Shown: one piece after another, positions 47,936 to 58,505 of the stretch | Position numbering within the stretch: position 1 is the first letter of the stretch | Layout: the number at the start of each line of letters is the position of its first letter | Source of the DNA: Marinobacter adhaerens HP15 | GTDB taxonomy: Bacteria > Pseudomonadota > Gammaproteobacteria > Pseudomonadales > Oleiphilaceae | Length of the DNA: 64,000 nucleotides | NCBI RefSeq assembly: GCF_000166295.1 | Contig: NC_017506.1 | Coordinates: 992,001-1,056,000, forward strand | Direction: 5' to 3' | Made by a program: the position numbers and the translations under genes | The notes under the pieces: generated by a model | The model's input: only the letters and a program-made list of their open reading frames with translations | Databases searched by the model: none | What the model was told of the DNA's origin: nothing

Positions 47936-49432
47936 TCAAACGGGATTGGCCAGTGAGTCCCTGGTGTTTTGTTCCCTACTGCCAAGATTGTTCCGGTTGA
48001 AATCGCAAAGCAGCGGCCAGGGATGGTTGGCTTCCAGAGTGAAGGCGATATCCAGCAACGTGCGTTCGCCTCCGTGCCGCCCCATAAACTGAACGGACAC
48101 GGGCAGTTGATCGGGCGTGTGGCCCATGGGCAGTGAGATTGCCGGTGCGCCCGTGGCGTTTGCCAGAGGGGTGAAGCTCACATACTCGCGCAGCCGTTCG
48201 AACAGGGTGTCAAAAGGCACAGCGGGGCTCAGATGGCCAAGGGCGGGTGTGGTGTGGCCGAGTACCGGCGTGAGCACGGCATCAAATCCGGCCATGGCAT
48301 GTGCATAGTCGTGCCAGGAACGCTTGAGCCGCCAGAGAGCAGTTGGCAGGCGCCAGAACTGTCGCCGGAACATCCTGTCGAGGCCGTTGGTCAGGCCGTC
48401 CGTTTTGTGTTTGTCGAAGGCCGGGTGAAGCAGTTTCCTGCCGTTGGCCCTGATGCCGAAGGCAAGCAGTGCCCAGTACAGGGCAAAGTCATCAGGGAAG
48501 GTGCTGTGCACCGGAACGGGCACTGGCTCAATGCGGTGGCCCATTTTTTCCAGCCTGAGCGCCGTTTCTTCGACAGTCCGTCGGGTGATGTCATCGGTTT
48601 TGTGACCATTGATTGAATCCAGCACCAGTCCGATTCTCAAAGGACGACCGGAGGGGCCCTCCATTTTTCCAATGGCCGGCAGGCCGGGATTGCGGAAATA
48701 GGTCTCGGCCTGCTCGAAAAAATTAGCGGTATCCCGTACCGAGCGCGTCACCACGCCCTCGCTGATAATGTTGATCGGCAGGGAGGCCGCCGCTTCGTTG
48801 TCTATCAATCGTCCTCGTGTGGGCTTAAGGCCGACCAGGCCGCAGCAGGCGGCCGGAATCCGTATGGAGCCTCCGCCGTCATTCGCGTGGGCAATGGGTA
48901 CCACGCCGGCCGCCACCAGGGCCGCTGAACCGCCTGAGGAGGCTCCAGAGGAATAGGCCAGGTTCCACGGGTTACAGGTTGCCGGCGCGTGTGCTGGCTC
49001 GGTTGTGGCGTTGAATCCGAATTCCGGGAGGGTGCTTTTACCTAGGCACAGAAAACCCTGGGCAAGCAACTGGCGGGCAAATGGACTGGTATCGGATGCA
49101 GGAACGCTGGGCACGGCCAGGGAGCCGTGCCGCGTGGTCATGCCCGACACGTTGGTGTTGTCTTTGATAAGTGTTGGAACACCGCGGAACAGGGGAAAGG
49201 AACCGGTCTGGTCGGCGGCATCAAGCTTTGAAGCAGTCCGGATCGCCTGGTCGTAATTCGCCGAGGCCAGACCGTGAAGGAGCGGTTCGACCGCCTGTGC
49301 GCGAGCGATAGCGGTTTGAGTGAGTTCGGTGACCGATATTTCCCGGCGGCGGACCCGTTCGGCAAGGGCAGTGGCGTCATCGCAACCTATCGCGTCGTTT
49401 CTGAAACTGTGGCAGGACTGCGGGGCGCTCAT
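47936..49432 (-). CDS. Amidase signature family protein
   Basis: This 498-residue enzyme has the Ser-cis-Ser-Lys triad of amidases. The lysine is in TLIKDNTNV (about residue 89), and the glycine-rich YSSGASSGGSAALVAAG carries both serines. It hydrolyses an amide of unknown nature. Start ATG 49432 follows AAGGAG. It is a single gene between the c-di-GMP protein and the ICMT-like gene. Confidence 0.88.
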   Translation of the reverse strand: MSAPQSCHSFRNDAIGCDDATALAERVRRREISVTELTQTAIARAQAVEPLLHGLASANYDQAIRTASKLDAADQTGSFPLFRGVPTLIKDNTNVSGMTTRHGSLAVPSVPASDTSPFARQLLAQGFLCLGKSTLPEFGFNATTEPAHAPATCNPWNLAYSSGASSGGSAALVAAGVVPIAHANDGGGSIRIPAACCGLVGLKPTRGRLIDNEAAASLPINIISEGVVTRSVRDTANFFEQAETYFRNPGLPAIGKMEGPSGRPLRIGLVLDSINGHKTDDITRRTVEETALRLEKMGHRIEPVPVPVHSTFPDDFALYWALLAFGIRANGRKLLHPAFDKHKTDGLTNGLDRMFRRQFWRLPTALWRLKRSWHDYAHAMAGFDAVLTPVLGHTTPALGHLSPAVPFDTLFERLREYVSFTPLANATGAPAISLPMGHTPDQLPVSVQFMGRHGGERTLLDIAFTLEANHPWPLLCDFNRNNLGSREQNTRDSLANPV

Positions 49433-49594
49433 GGCCAGACTCTCCTTGAAAGTGATTCCACGACTCTACTGCATTTGAAAACGTGATGACATGTCATTTT
49501 AGGTAGGGTGAGTGGTCGGCGGCTAGCACAGGGCCTTTTCACAGACCTCTTCAAATAATAAGCTGTCGGCCTGAAAACGTTGTAAGCGATCCTG

Positions 49595-50203
49595 ATGGAA
49601 TTTATTGAACCCCTCGTACGCCACTTTCTCGGCATTTTCTTTCTGATGATCGGTCTGCAGTTTGCTGGCCGAAGCCTCGGGCTGTATCAGAGAATGCGCT
49701 TTTCGCACATTAACTATGGTGAGCGAGGGAGTGCGCCCTGGTGGCACCGGCAAACCTTCAATGTGTTTCGGGCGTTCATTCTCGGCGTCTGCGTGGTGCG
49801 GATTTTTGCGGATATCGACCCCTGGCTGGGCGTGTTCGGCCCGCTCTATGTATGGCCGATTTTGCTGGTTGGTATGCTCCTCCTGATTGGCTCATTTACT
49901 ACGGTGAACTATCTGCAGGCCTACATGCATGAGGACTGGCGCTCTGGTATCGATCCTCGGAAGGATGAGCGCAAACTGCTCACAGGCGGGCCATTTGGCC
50001 GTTCCCGTAATCCCCTGTTCCTGGCTGTGATGGCTGGGCAACTCGGTTTTTTCCTGGCCTTGCCCAGTGTGTTTTCCCTGGTATGCCTGGTGGCCGGTGT
50101 ACTGGTGATCACCCGCCAGGCCCGGGAGGAGGAGAAGGCGCTGGCGGATAAATTTGGCGAGGACTACGAGCGTTATCGCGTGCGGGTACCGCGCTGGTTC
50201 TGA
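49595..50203 (+). CDS. ICMT/PEMT-like integral membrane methyltransferase
   Basis: This 202-residue protein has four or five helices and the C-terminal pattern of isoprenylcysteine carboxyl methyltransferase-like enzymes: LTGGPFGRSRNPLFLAVM, then ARQAREEEKALADKFGEDYERY. This region binds SAM in the family. Bacterial members are largely uncharacterised and need not act on prenylated proteins. Confidence 0.8.
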   Translation: MEFIEPLVRHFLGIFFLMIGLQFAGRSLGLYQRMRFSHINYGERGSAPWWHRQTFNVFRAFILGVCVVRIFADIDPWLGVFGPLYVWPILLVGMLLLIGSFTTVNYLQAYMHEDWRSGIDPRKDERKLLTGGPFGRSRNPLFLAVMAGQLGFFLALPSVFSLVCLVAGVLVITRQAREEEKALADKFGEDYERYRVRVPRWF

Positions 50204-50223
50204 CCCGGTGACGGCAGAGGGCC

Positions 50224-51003
50224 TTACGCAGATTTTTTCCGGGCTTCCTTGATCACATCGTAGGCATGACTGATTTCGCGGGTGCGTTCCTCTGCCATCT
50301 CCCGCATGCTCTCGGGCAATCCCCGGCCCGCAAGTTTATCCGGGTGGTTCTCACTCATCAGCTTACGGTAGGCCTTCTTGAGCTCATCATCACTGGCGGA
50401 AGGCGATACCCCAAGAACCTTGTAGGCATCGCTGATCTGATCAGCGGAGGAGGGCTGGCCAGCACCGGCCCGGTTGGTGTGGGCCCCACGGAGCATGGCT
50501 TCGAGCTGGTCCACCTGGCTCTCCGGTAACCCCAGCCCACGGGCGATTTTTACCAGCATTTCGTGTTCGGCCGGGTGCACCTTGCCGTCCGCAGCTACGG
50601 CTGATACCTGAACCTGCAGGAACATCTGGAGAAACGCGGGTTGGCGTCCGCTGGCCTGGAGGAACCGGTTAAGTTCGGCATCCAGGTCGAAATCCGGCTC
50701 TTTACCACGGTTGAAGGCGGTTTTGGCTTTGGCTTTCTGTTCTTCATTCAGGCGGAAGCGAACGAACATGGCTTCGGCCATCTGGATTTCATCCCTGGAT
50801 ACCACGCCGTCTACCTTGCACAGGGCACCCATCACCGCAAAAACCGATTCAATAAAACCGGACTGAATGCTCTGGAGCTTGCCAATCAGGCGGCGCTTGA
50901 GAAGGTTCAAGAGAAAGGCGCCAATCGCCGCACCTATGAGAAAGCCCGGGAATTTGCCAAAGGCGTAGCCAATCAGACCGCCAATTATGATTGCAAACAG
51001 CAT
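50224..51003 (-). CDS. djlA: DjlA-type membrane co-chaperone
   Basis: This 259-residue protein has an N-terminal glycine-zipper membrane helix (GGLIGYAFGKFPGFLIG), a TerB-like helical domain (about 45-160) and a C-terminal J domain with ENHPDKL. The same order and size occur in DjlA (271 residues in E. coli), an inner-membrane partner of DnaK. All three elements are intact. Confidence 0.9.
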   Translation of the reverse strand: MLFAIIIGGLIGYAFGKFPGFLIGAAIGAFLLNLLKRRLIGKLQSIQSGFIESVFAVMGALCKVDGVVSRDEIQMAEAMFVRFRLNEEQKAKAKTAFNRGKEPDFDLDAELNRFLQASGRQPAFLQMFLQVQVSAVAADGKVHPAEHEMLVKIARGLGLPESQVDQLEAMLRGAHTNRAGAGQPSSADQISDAYKVLGVSPSASDDELKKAYRKLMSENHPDKLAGRGLPESMREMAEERTREISHAYDVIKEARKKSA

Positions 51004-51052
51004 TAATAAGTCCTTAACAGGAATGAATCAGCCCATAGAATATACGTGTTTT

Positions 51053-53878
51053 TCAGCCCGGCTTCATGAACAGGCTTTCATCGACGTGATCGATCTGCCC
51101 GGGCTGCAGGTGCTGACGGGCATAGCGCTTATAGGTCCCTGACCGGATGAACAGCTCGAATACCGCGCGATCAATGTGTTCTTCTTCAACCATCCGACCC
51201 ATGATGGTGAGGGATTCTGTGAGGGTTTTGCCTTGCTTGTAGGGGCGGTCGACAGCCGTCAATGCCTCGAACACATCCGCTACCGCCATGACCTTCTCGG
51301 GGATTCCCATCTCGGCCGCCGTCAGGCCGCAGGGATAGCCCTGGCCGTCCATGCGTTCGTGATGGGTGCCGGCCAGTCTCGGAACATTGGCCAGCCGGTC
51401 TGGCAGTGGCAGGGCGTCGAGCATGCAGATGGTTTGCACGATGTGTTCATTGATCTTGAAGCGCTCCTCGTCGGTCAGCGTCCCTTTGGCCACGGTTAGG
51501 TTGTGTAGCTCGCCACGGTTATAGGCGAACTCCGGCAATTCCATATCGAACCCCCAGCGGTTTCTCGGGTCTTCCTTTCTGACCGGGGGAATATGCTCTC
51601 CCCAGGGCCGGAGGTGTTCCGGTTTGTCGGCAAGCAGCGTTTCGGTGCAGGGCAGTGGCCGTTCCGGACAACCCTCAAGGGCATTTTTCTCGTCCGGAGA
51701 CAGGCCGAGGCGGTCGCTGAAATGCCGCACCCAGGTTTGCTCGCCAATGCTGCGGATCTTCTCGATACTTTCGTCGGCCATGAACTCACCGCCCTGGTTG
51801 GCCGTTGCTATAAAATCGAATTCCTCCTGCAATCGGGCCTGGGTAGCCTGGCGTTCCTCGTCGGCGGGCGCCTCGTCGTCGCCAGCGAGTCTCCGTTTGA
51901 GAAAGCGGATTTCGGCATCCCGGTGCAGCACTTCGAATCGGGTGCGGATCTCGTGGATGCGGTTATGAATGGTCTCCAGCTTGACCGCCTTGTCGACCAC
52001 ATACTCCGGGCTGGTGATCTTGCCACAGTCATGAAGCCAGGCCGCGATATGGAATTCCTGCAGCTGCTCTTCAGTCATGGTGAACGAATCGAAGGCCTGG
52101 TCGTTGCTGGCGATGGCCTCATCTACCAGCATCTGGGCGAGCTTGGGTACCCGCTCGCAGTGGCCGCCGGTATAGGGGGATTTTGCGTCAATGGCATTGG
52201 CCACCAGCCGGATGATGCCTTCGAGAAGTGCTTGCTGGCTTTCGATAAGTTCCCGTGTTTCGATGGCCACGGCGGCGGAACCGGCAATTTCATCCACGAA
52301 GACGATCAGATCGTCACTCAACTGGGTGTGGTCGCCCACCTCCATCTCGATCGCCAGGACGCCGATCAGCTGTTTCCGACGGTTGCGAAGAACGGCGAAC
52401 ACCGGGTGCCCCGGGATGTGCTGCCGAAGCAAACGGATGATGTCGTTGTCATCTTGATTCGCTTGCACATTCGAGATGGTGTCCGGCAGTTGCAGATCCT
52501 GTTTGACAGCAAGAGAAAGCTGGTTCTTCTGGCTCGTGAACAGGTAAATACCGCCGCGCTCCTGTCCGACTATGTGGATAATCTGTTCGAGGATGTCCCG
52601 AAGCAGATGGTTCAGATCCTGGCCCCGGTTCAGCACGGTGGCGATGCTCTGGAAACTGCGGATGGTTTTCGCCATGTCATCCAGCGCAACACTCAGTTGG
52701 CGGGCTTCCCGGATGTTCGAGTCAGATTTGACCGGCGTGTCGAAGCGGAACCGCGACAACCGGCTCACCTGATCGGTCAGGTGCTCCAGTGGGCGACCTA
52801 CCTGCCGCCCGAGGAACCATCCGATCACCAGCAACACAATAGCAATGAGTCCGGCGATAACCGTTTGTCTGGCCAATGCCGCCCAGACCTCGGCCAGCAG
52901 TTCGTCCGAGGGTATTGCCACGGCGATGGTCAGCCCCTCCTGTTCCAGTGCACCGAGGGGCTCGGTCATTGCATACCAGTCTTTTCCGTCAACGCTGAAG
53001 CTTGTGACAGGGCTGCCCTCCTTGCGATCCCCGACCCGATCCAGAGCTTTGGAAATTGCCGGTCCGGGCTCTTTTGCATCGCCCGAATCGGCCAGCACTT
53101 CCCGATCCCGGTTAACAATGGCTATCCGGGTGTTCGGTGTCTGGCGGAGTTCTGCCAACTGGGTGCTCAGGTCGGTCACGGTCACATCAATGCCGAAAAT
53201 CGTACCCTGCTCCCCGGTTTCTTCCGATGCCCGACGGGACAGCGTGATGCCGGTTTCCCGGGTGGTAAAGAACGCGTAGGGCGCGGAAAGCTCCGTGGCA
53301 TCCGATGCCTGGGCAGCATTGAACCAGGGCCGGGTACGCGGATCGTAGTTGTATTCCGGTACCGGGCGTTCTTCAATCACTTGCATGTCGGCATTGAAGA
53401 AATACCATTGACCCGGTGTTTGATTGCCCCCGTGGGTAATCGTCTGCAGCAGAAAACGGGTTTCTTCGGGGGCATCAGGAAACTGCAGTATTCCGGAACT
53501 GCGAACCTTGCGCAGGAGAACAAAGTCTCCGTTCTGGTAACCGGCATAAACGGCGCTGACAATGTCGCTGCTGGTAAGTATGTCGGCCAGAACCGGCAGC
53601 CGGTCAAGGCGCCGGGGCAGCGTATTGGCGCCTGCGAGGCTGTCGTGGCTGAGCACCGCAAGGGCAGTGGATGGTGGCGCGGTGATGGCCTGTATCCGGT
53701 CGTCAACACTGATAGCCAGTTGGCGGGCGGTGGCGCCAGCCGCGGACACTTTGGCTGCCTCCATGCCCCGGAAACTCTGACCGATCAGCACAATGGTAAG
53801 AACCAGCATACCGAGCGTAATGGCTGATGCAATCAGAAGGGCCAGGGAAATCTGGGCAGCCTGGCGTTTTCGATGCAT
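51053..53878 (-). CDS. Cache-HAMP-GAF-HD-GYP sensor, probable c-di-GMP phosphodiesterase
   Basis: This 941-residue membrane sensor has an N-terminal TM, a double-Cache periplasmic domain (about 40-320), a second TM, HAMP (EHLTDQVSRLSRF) and GAF (about 430-560). The HD-GYP domain contains HCERVPKLAQ, HDCGKI and HHERMDGQGYPCGL. Between the HD and HE parts sit about 200 residues, longer than usual and containing a charged, helical segment. The C-terminal region matches HD-GYP output domains. The signal is unknown. Confidence 0.9.
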   Translation of the reverse strand: MHRKRQAAQISLALLIASAITLGMLVLTIVLIGQSFRGMEAAKVSAAGATARQLAISVDDRIQAITAPPSTALAVLSHDSLAGANTLPRRLDRLPVLADILTSSDIVSAVYAGYQNGDFVLLRKVRSSGILQFPDAPEETRFLLQTITHGGNQTPGQWYFFNADMQVIEERPVPEYNYDPRTRPWFNAAQASDATELSAPYAFFTTRETGITLSRRASEETGEQGTIFGIDVTVTDLSTQLAELRQTPNTRIAIVNRDREVLADSGDAKEPGPAISKALDRVGDRKEGSPVTSFSVDGKDWYAMTEPLGALEQEGLTIAVAIPSDELLAEVWAALARQTVIAGLIAIVLLVIGWFLGRQVGRPLEHLTDQVSRLSRFRFDTPVKSDSNIREARQLSVALDDMAKTIRSFQSIATVLNRGQDLNHLLRDILEQIIHIVGQERGGIYLFTSQKNQLSLAVKQDLQLPDTISNVQANQDDNDIIRLLRQHIPGHPVFAVLRNRRKQLIGVLAIEMEVGDHTQLSDDLIVFVDEIAGSAAVAIETRELIESQQALLEGIIRLVANAIDAKSPYTGGHCERVPKLAQMLVDEAIASNDQAFDSFTMTEEQLQEFHIAAWLHDCGKITSPEYVVDKAVKLETIHNRIHEIRTRFEVLHRDAEIRFLKRRLAGDDEAPADEERQATQARLQEEFDFIATANQGGEFMADESIEKIRSIGEQTWVRHFSDRLGLSPDEKNALEGCPERPLPCTETLLADKPEHLRPWGEHIPPVRKEDPRNRWGFDMELPEFAYNRGELHNLTVAKGTLTDEERFKINEHIVQTICMLDALPLPDRLANVPRLAGTHHERMDGQGYPCGLTAAEMGIPEKVMAVADVFEALTAVDRPYKQGKTLTESLTIMGRMVEEEHIDRAVFELFIRSGTYKRYARQHLQPGQIDHVDESLFMKPG

Positions 53879-53989
53879 GAATGATCCTTACCGGTGTGGA
53901 TTGGCGTAAGACGGCGGAGAAGACCTGTTTAGTAAAAGACTAGTCGCTGCCTGGCACTTTTTCCGTTTATTCAGGGGGAATCGGTAGTT

Positions 53990-54640
53990 ATGACTCAGGA
54001 CCTGTTTGGCGAACAGCCACCGGAACAGACAGTCGAGCCTCTGGTGGATGGCGCGGTGGTGCTGCGGCAGTTCGCGCTCCCGAACGCCGAATCACTCATG
54101 GCCGACATTGAAACGGTTACCTCAGAAGCGCCGTTCAGACACATGAAGACCCCCGGTGGCCATGCCATGTCTGCGGCCATGAGCTGCTGCGGGGATCTTG
54201 GCTGGGTTACCGATAGACGGGGTTACCGGTATCAGGCGGAGGATCCGGAATCCGGCCGGCCTTGGCCCGCCATGCCTGCGGCTTTCCGGGAACTGGCCAG
54301 AAGCGCCGCCGAAACCGCTGGTTTTGAGGGATTTGAACCGGACGCCTGTCTGATCAACCGATACCAGCCCGGGGCAAAAATGGGGCTGCATCAGGACAAG
54401 GACGAGCAGGACTTCACGCAGCCCATCGTGTCGGTTTCTCTGGGCCTGCCGATGGTGTTCCAGTTTGGTGGTCTCAAACGCAGCGAACGCCCCATCCGCG
54501 TGCCACTTGCCCATGGTGACGTTGTGGTCTGGGGCGGCCCGGCCCGGATGCGTTATCACGGCGTGCTGACCCTCAAAGCGGGGGAGCACCCGCTAACAGG
54601 CGGGTATCGTTACAATCTGACGTTCCGTCGGGCCAGGTAA
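53990..54640 (+). CDS. alkB: AlkB-type DNA repair dioxygenase
   Basis: This 216-residue enzyme, exactly the length of E. coli AlkB, removes methyl groups from 1-methyladenine and 3-methylcytosine by Fe(II)/2-oxoglutarate oxidation. The iron ligands are His134 and Asp136 in GLHQDKDE and His190 in MRYHGVL; the 2OG arginine is in YNLTFRRAR. Its 3' end faces that of the DUF4010 gene five bases away. Confidence 0.95.
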   Translation: MTQDLFGEQPPEQTVEPLVDGAVVLRQFALPNAESLMADIETVTSEAPFRHMKTPGGHAMSAAMSCCGDLGWVTDRRGYRYQAEDPESGRPWPAMPAAFRELARSAAETAGFEGFEPDACLINRYQPGAKMGLHQDKDEQDFTQPIVSVSLGLPMVFQFGGLKRSERPIRVPLAHGDVVVWGGPARMRYHGVLTLKAGEHPLTGGYRYNLTFRRAR

Positions 54641-54644
54641 GGGA

Positions 54645-55925
54645 TTACTGCAGCCAGGCGACCAGAAGCCCGGCTGCCAGAGAAAGCACCATCGGCCCCC
54701 CGACCAGCAGCCCGATCTGGCGATTGCCGACAAACCCGGCCAGCGCCGATTTCACGAGGTTGTTGGTGGCAGCGGCGATCACAATGCCGATGACTGCTGT
54801 TCCCATGGCCAGGCTGTTGTTGGACATGCGGGTCAGGGAGAGGGTAATTGCGTCCACATCCGCGATACCCGAGGTGGCTGCCAGGAAATAGATGCCCGCA
54901 TCACCCAGCCAGTTGCCGAGGAACTCGCCCATCAGCAGGATGGCTGTAAGCAACGCGCCAAAAACCAGGGCCGAGCTTAGATCCAGCGGGTTCTGGTTGA
55001 GGGTTGGTTGGCTTACCTGGAGCTCTCGATCATTTTTCCGCCAGATAACGAGCGCGGGCCCGTAGAGCAGGGCGGTCATCACAAGCACGGGCCAGATCAG
55101 ACTGGGCAACAGATCGGGATTGATCACCAGGCAATAAACCAGGATGCGGGGGAACATAGTGCCGCACGCAATCAGGATACCGGTGGCGAACTGGGCGTTG
55201 AGCTGCGGAGTTTTCGAGGCCTGGCGGGCAAAGTGCAGGGTGAGGGCAGTGGACGAGCTCAACCCGGCGAACAGACTGGTAAACAGGATGCCTTTGCGGG
55301 TGCCGGCGACCCGTATGGCGAAATAGCCGACAAAGGAAATGGAGGCGATCATCACCACCATCCACCAGATTTCCCTGGGGTTGAGAACGCCGCCAGGGCC
55401 CATCTTTTCGTTCGGCAATAACGGCAGCATGACCACGGAAATCAGCAGCAGTTTCAGGGCGGCATCCAGTTCATGTTCCTTCAGTTTGTTCACCCACCCA
55501 TGAATTTCCTGCTTGTTGTCCAGGATGATAGCGGTCACAACAGCGGCTGCTGTGGCGATAACCGGGTCCACAGCCACCGCCACTGCCCCGAAACAGAAGG
55601 TCAGAACCATGCCAACCATGCCTGTAATACTGAAGTTGCGGATATGCTCCAGCCGCTCGCTGTAAGCCACGATGGCCATGGCCACCACACTGACCAGGAG
55701 CACGGGAAATGCCCACTCCGTGATTTCCCGGGCCAGTAACGCGGAAATACCGCCAAGCAGGCCCACCAGAGCAAAGGTGCGGATACCGGCAATTCGCTCG
55801 CCGGATTTCTGTTCCCGGGCGTCCCAGCCCCGCTCGAGGCCGATGATGGCGCCAAGCAGAAGAGCAACGGCGAGATTCAGGGTGGTCTGGTTTCCAGCGA
55901 GAAACTGGGCGGCAACGTCGTCCAT
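54645..55925 (-). CDS. MgtC/SapB + DUF4010 membrane protein
   Basis: The N-terminal part resembles MgtC/SapB (VALLLGAIIGLERGWDAREQ, then RTFALVGLLGGISALLA), followed by DUF4010, with about 12 helices in total. It is 426 residues long from ATG 55925; a TTG at 55952 would add nine residues. Proteins of this pairing are often tied to magnesium or acid adaptation but have no defined transport role. Confidence 0.8.
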   Translation of the reverse strand: MDDVAAQFLAGNQTTLNLAVALLLGAIIGLERGWDAREQKSGERIAGIRTFALVGLLGGISALLAREITEWAFPVLLVSVVAMAIVAYSERLEHIRNFSITGMVGMVLTFCFGAVAVAVDPVIATAAAVVTAIILDNKQEIHGWVNKLKEHELDAALKLLLISVVMLPLLPNEKMGPGGVLNPREIWWMVVMIASISFVGYFAIRVAGTRKGILFTSLFAGLSSSTALTLHFARQASKTPQLNAQFATGILIACGTMFPRILVYCLVINPDLLPSLIWPVLVMTALLYGPALVIWRKNDRELQVSQPTLNQNPLDLSSALVFGALLTAILLMGEFLGNWLGDAGIYFLAATSGIADVDAITLSLTRMSNNSLAMGTAVIGIVIAAATNNLVKSALAGFVGNRQIGLLVGGPMVLSLAAGLLVAWLQ

Positions 55926-56089
55926 GGGGCGATGCAAGCTCCTGTAAATCAATGATGTTCTGATAATAGCAGTAGAGGGCGCCGGTCGTTAGACGTCTAA
56001 GAACTTACCGCTAGCGACCTTACTTTCCTGTAAGGGGGCTGATAAGCTTCGCGACCTTTGAATTCGTAGCAAGCTGGAACCCCGAAATC

Positions 56090-57577
56090 ATGGTGAATTC
56101 CCTTAAAGCCAACTGGCTTTCGAACATTCGTGGCGATGTGCTCGCCGGTATCGTTGTGGCGCTGGCACTGATTCCCGAGGCCATTGCCTTCTCCATCATA
56201 GCCGGAGTCGATCCCAAGGTGGGGCTGTATGCCTCCTTCTGTATTGCCGTGATCATCGCTTTCGTGGGCGGGCGCCCCGGGATGATTTCTGCCGCAACCG
56301 CAGCCATGGCGGTGTTGATGGTGACGCTGGTGAAAGAGCATGGCCTGCAGTACCTGCTGGCCGCAACCCTGATGACAGGCGTGCTGCAGCTGATTGCCGG
56401 TTATCTGAAGCTTGGCAGCCTGATGCGCTTCGTCTCTCGCTCGGTGGTGACCGGTTTCGTGAACGCCCTGGCCATTCTCATCTTTATGGCACAGTTGCCC
56501 GAGCTGACCAACGTCACCTGGCACGTTTACGCAATGACAGCCGCGGGTCTGGGAATTATCTATCTGTTTCCCCTGCTACCCGTTGTGGGCAAGGTTCTGC
56601 CTTCGCCCCTGGTGTGCATCGTCGTTCTGACAGCCGTTGCCGTGGTTACCGGAATGGACATCCGGACGGTTGGGGACATGGGCGATCTGCCGGATACCCT
56701 GCCGGTATTCCTGTGGCCGGACGTGCCTCTGAACCTGGAAACCCTGATGATCATCCTGCCGTACTCGATTCCGCTGGCCATTGTGGGGCTGTTGGAATCC
56801 ATGATGACGGCCACCATCGTGGACGACCTGACGGACACTACCAGTGACCGTAACCGTGAATGCAAGGGTCAGGGCATTGCCAACATCGGCTCCGGCCTGA
56901 TCGGTGGTATGGCCGGCTGTGCCATGATCGGCCAGTCCATTATCAACGTGAAATCCGGCGGCCGGACCCGGCTTTCCACCCTCACGGCCGGTCTTTTCCT
57001 GCTGGTTATGGTGCTGCTATTGGACAGCGTGTTGGTCCAGATCCCCATGGCGGCCCTCGTAGCGGTGATGATTATGGTGTCGATTGGTACCTTCTCCTGG
57101 GATTCGATTCGCAATCTGCGTGAGCATCCGCTTTCCACCAACATCGTGATGCTGGTAACCGTTATTGTCGTCGTTGCCACCCATAACCTGGCCTTCGGTG
57201 TTCTGGCCGGCGTGCTGCTGGCGGCGTTGTTCTTTGCCAACAAGGTGGGCCACTACATGCTGGTGACCTCCGAGCTGGATGAAACCACCGACACCCGCAC
57301 CTACCGCGTTGTGGGTCAGGTGTTCTTCAGCTCCTCGGAAAAATTCATGGAATCCTTTGATTTCAAGGAAGCAGTCGATAATGTGGTGATCGACCTGAGT
57401 CGCGCGCATTTCTGGGATATCACCGCAGTGGGTGCCCTGGACAAGGCCGTGATCAAGTTCCGCCGTGAAGGCTCGGAGGTTGAGGTGATCGGTCTGAATG
57501 AAGCCAGTGCCACGATCGTTGACCGCTTCGGCGTGCACGACAAGCCGGACGCTGTCGATCAGCTGATGGGGCACTGA
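56090..57577 (+). CDS. SulP-family anion transporter with STAS domain
   Basis: This 495-residue SLC26/SulP transporter has about 12-14 helices beginning [22 protein letters not shown], the family sulphate-transporter signature region, and a C-terminal STAS domain (about 400-495). Its closest look is to bacterial bicarbonate or sulphate SulP proteins. It is followed by a Usp gene, a common pairing. The substrate is not read from sequence. Confidence 0.88.
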   Translation: MVNSLKANWLSNIRGDVLAGIVVALALIPEAIAFSIIAGVDPKVGLYASFCIAVIIAFVGGRPGMISAATAAMAVLMVTLVKEHGLQYLLAATLMTGVLQLIAGYLKLGSLMRFVSRSVVTGFVNALAILIFMAQLPELTNVTWHVYAMTAAGLGIIYLFPLLPVVGKVLPSPLVCIVVLTAVAVVTGMDIRTVGDMGDLPDTLPVFLWPDVPLNLETLMIILPYSIPLAIVGLLESMMTATIVDDLTDTTSDRNRECKGQGIANIGSGLIGGMAGCAMIGQSIINVKSGGRTRLSTLTAGLFLLVMVLLLDSVLVQIPMAALVAVMIMVSIGTFSWDSIRNLREHPLSTNIVMLVTVIVVVATHNLAFGVLAGVLLAALFFANKVGHYMLVTSELDETTDTRTYRVVGQVFFSSSEKFMESFDFKEAVDNVVIDLSRAHFWDITAVGALDKAVIKFRREGSEVEVIGLNEASATIVDRFGVHDKPDAVDQLMGH

Positions 57578-57653
57578 CATGACACAGACCAGGGAATCCA
57601 ACAGCGATCGCAGTCAGAATAAAAATCACAAGGATCATGAAGGCGAGGTTGAG

Positions 57654-58505
57654 ATGTTACGATTAGTTGCCTGTATTGATGGCTCCCAGGCCGCTCCCGC
57701 AGTTTGCGATTACGCCAGCTGGGCCAGCAAGCACATGGAAACCCCCATGATGCTGTTGCACGTGCTTGATGAAGAGCGTTATCCGGCAGAGCCGGATCTG
57801 GCCGGAAGCATCGGCCTTGGCAGTCGTGAACAGCTGTTGGAGGATCTCGCAGAACTGGATCGAAAACGCGCCAAACTGGCCCTCGAACACGGGCATCACA
57901 TGCTGGATGAAGCCCAAAAGCGGGTTGGCGAAGCTGGCATCTCAGACGTGGTGCAGAGGCAGCGACATGGGGACCTGACCGAGTCCCTGCTGGCGCTGGA
58001 GAATCAGACCCGGCTGCTGGTCATGGGGCTGCACGGTGAGAGCAGCTCGGAGCGTGACACTCACATTGGCAGCCAGCTGGAGACGGTGATTCGCAGCATG
58101 CATCGCCCGATTCTCCTGGTGCCGGATGAGTACACCCAGCCTCGCAGTGCCATGCTGGCATTCGACGGCAGTGCCACGGCTTTCAAGGGTGTGGAATTGC
58201 TGGCCGGCAGCCCGGTTCTCAAAGGCATGCCATTGCATCTGGTGATGGTTGGAGCGGATACCAATGACCGTTGGGAGCAGCTCAAAAAAGCCGAGAAAAT
58301 GCTGGCAGGGCTGGAATCCGAGATCACTCTGGCGATCCGCGCCGGTGATGTGGAACCCACATTGCACGCTTACCAGGAAGAACATGATATCGACATTCTG
58401 GTGATGGGCGCCTACGGGCACTCTCGCATCCGTCAGTTCCTGGTGGGCAGTACAACCACCAGGATGCTGGAAACCGCCAGAAAGCCCCTGGTCGTCCTTC
58501 GCTAG
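57654..58505 (+). CDS. Tandem universal stress protein
   Basis: This protein holds two UspA domains (283 residues from ATG 57654), beginning LRLVACIDGSQAAPAVCDYA and, for the second, SAMLAFDGSATAFKGVELL. The C-terminus has the Usp ATP motif MGAYGHSRIRQFLVGSTT (G-2-G-9-G-S/T). The ATG at 57654 has GAGG upstream; an in-frame ATG at 57579, one base after the SulP stop, would add 25 charged residues. The gene is cotranscribed with the SulP transporter and probably linked to its regulation. Confidence 0.88.
   Translation: MLRLVACIDGSQAAPAVCDYASWASKHMETPMMLLHVLDEERYPAEPDLAGSIGLGSREQLLEDLAELDRKRAKLALEHGHHMLDEAQKRVGEAGISDVVQRQRHGDLTESLLALENQTRLLVMGLHGESSSERDTHIGSQLETVIRSMHRPILLVPDEYTQPRSAMLAFDGSATAFKGVELLAGSPVLKGMPLHLVMVGADTNDRWEQLKKAEKMLAGLESEITLAIRAGDVEPTLHAYQEEHDIDILVMGAYGHSRIRQFLVGSTTTRMLETARKPLVVLR

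Noticed and set aside
51593..53827. 744-codon open frame antisense to the HD-GYP gene
   Set aside because: The HD-GYP, HAMP and GAF motifs are on the minus strand; this frame shows none.
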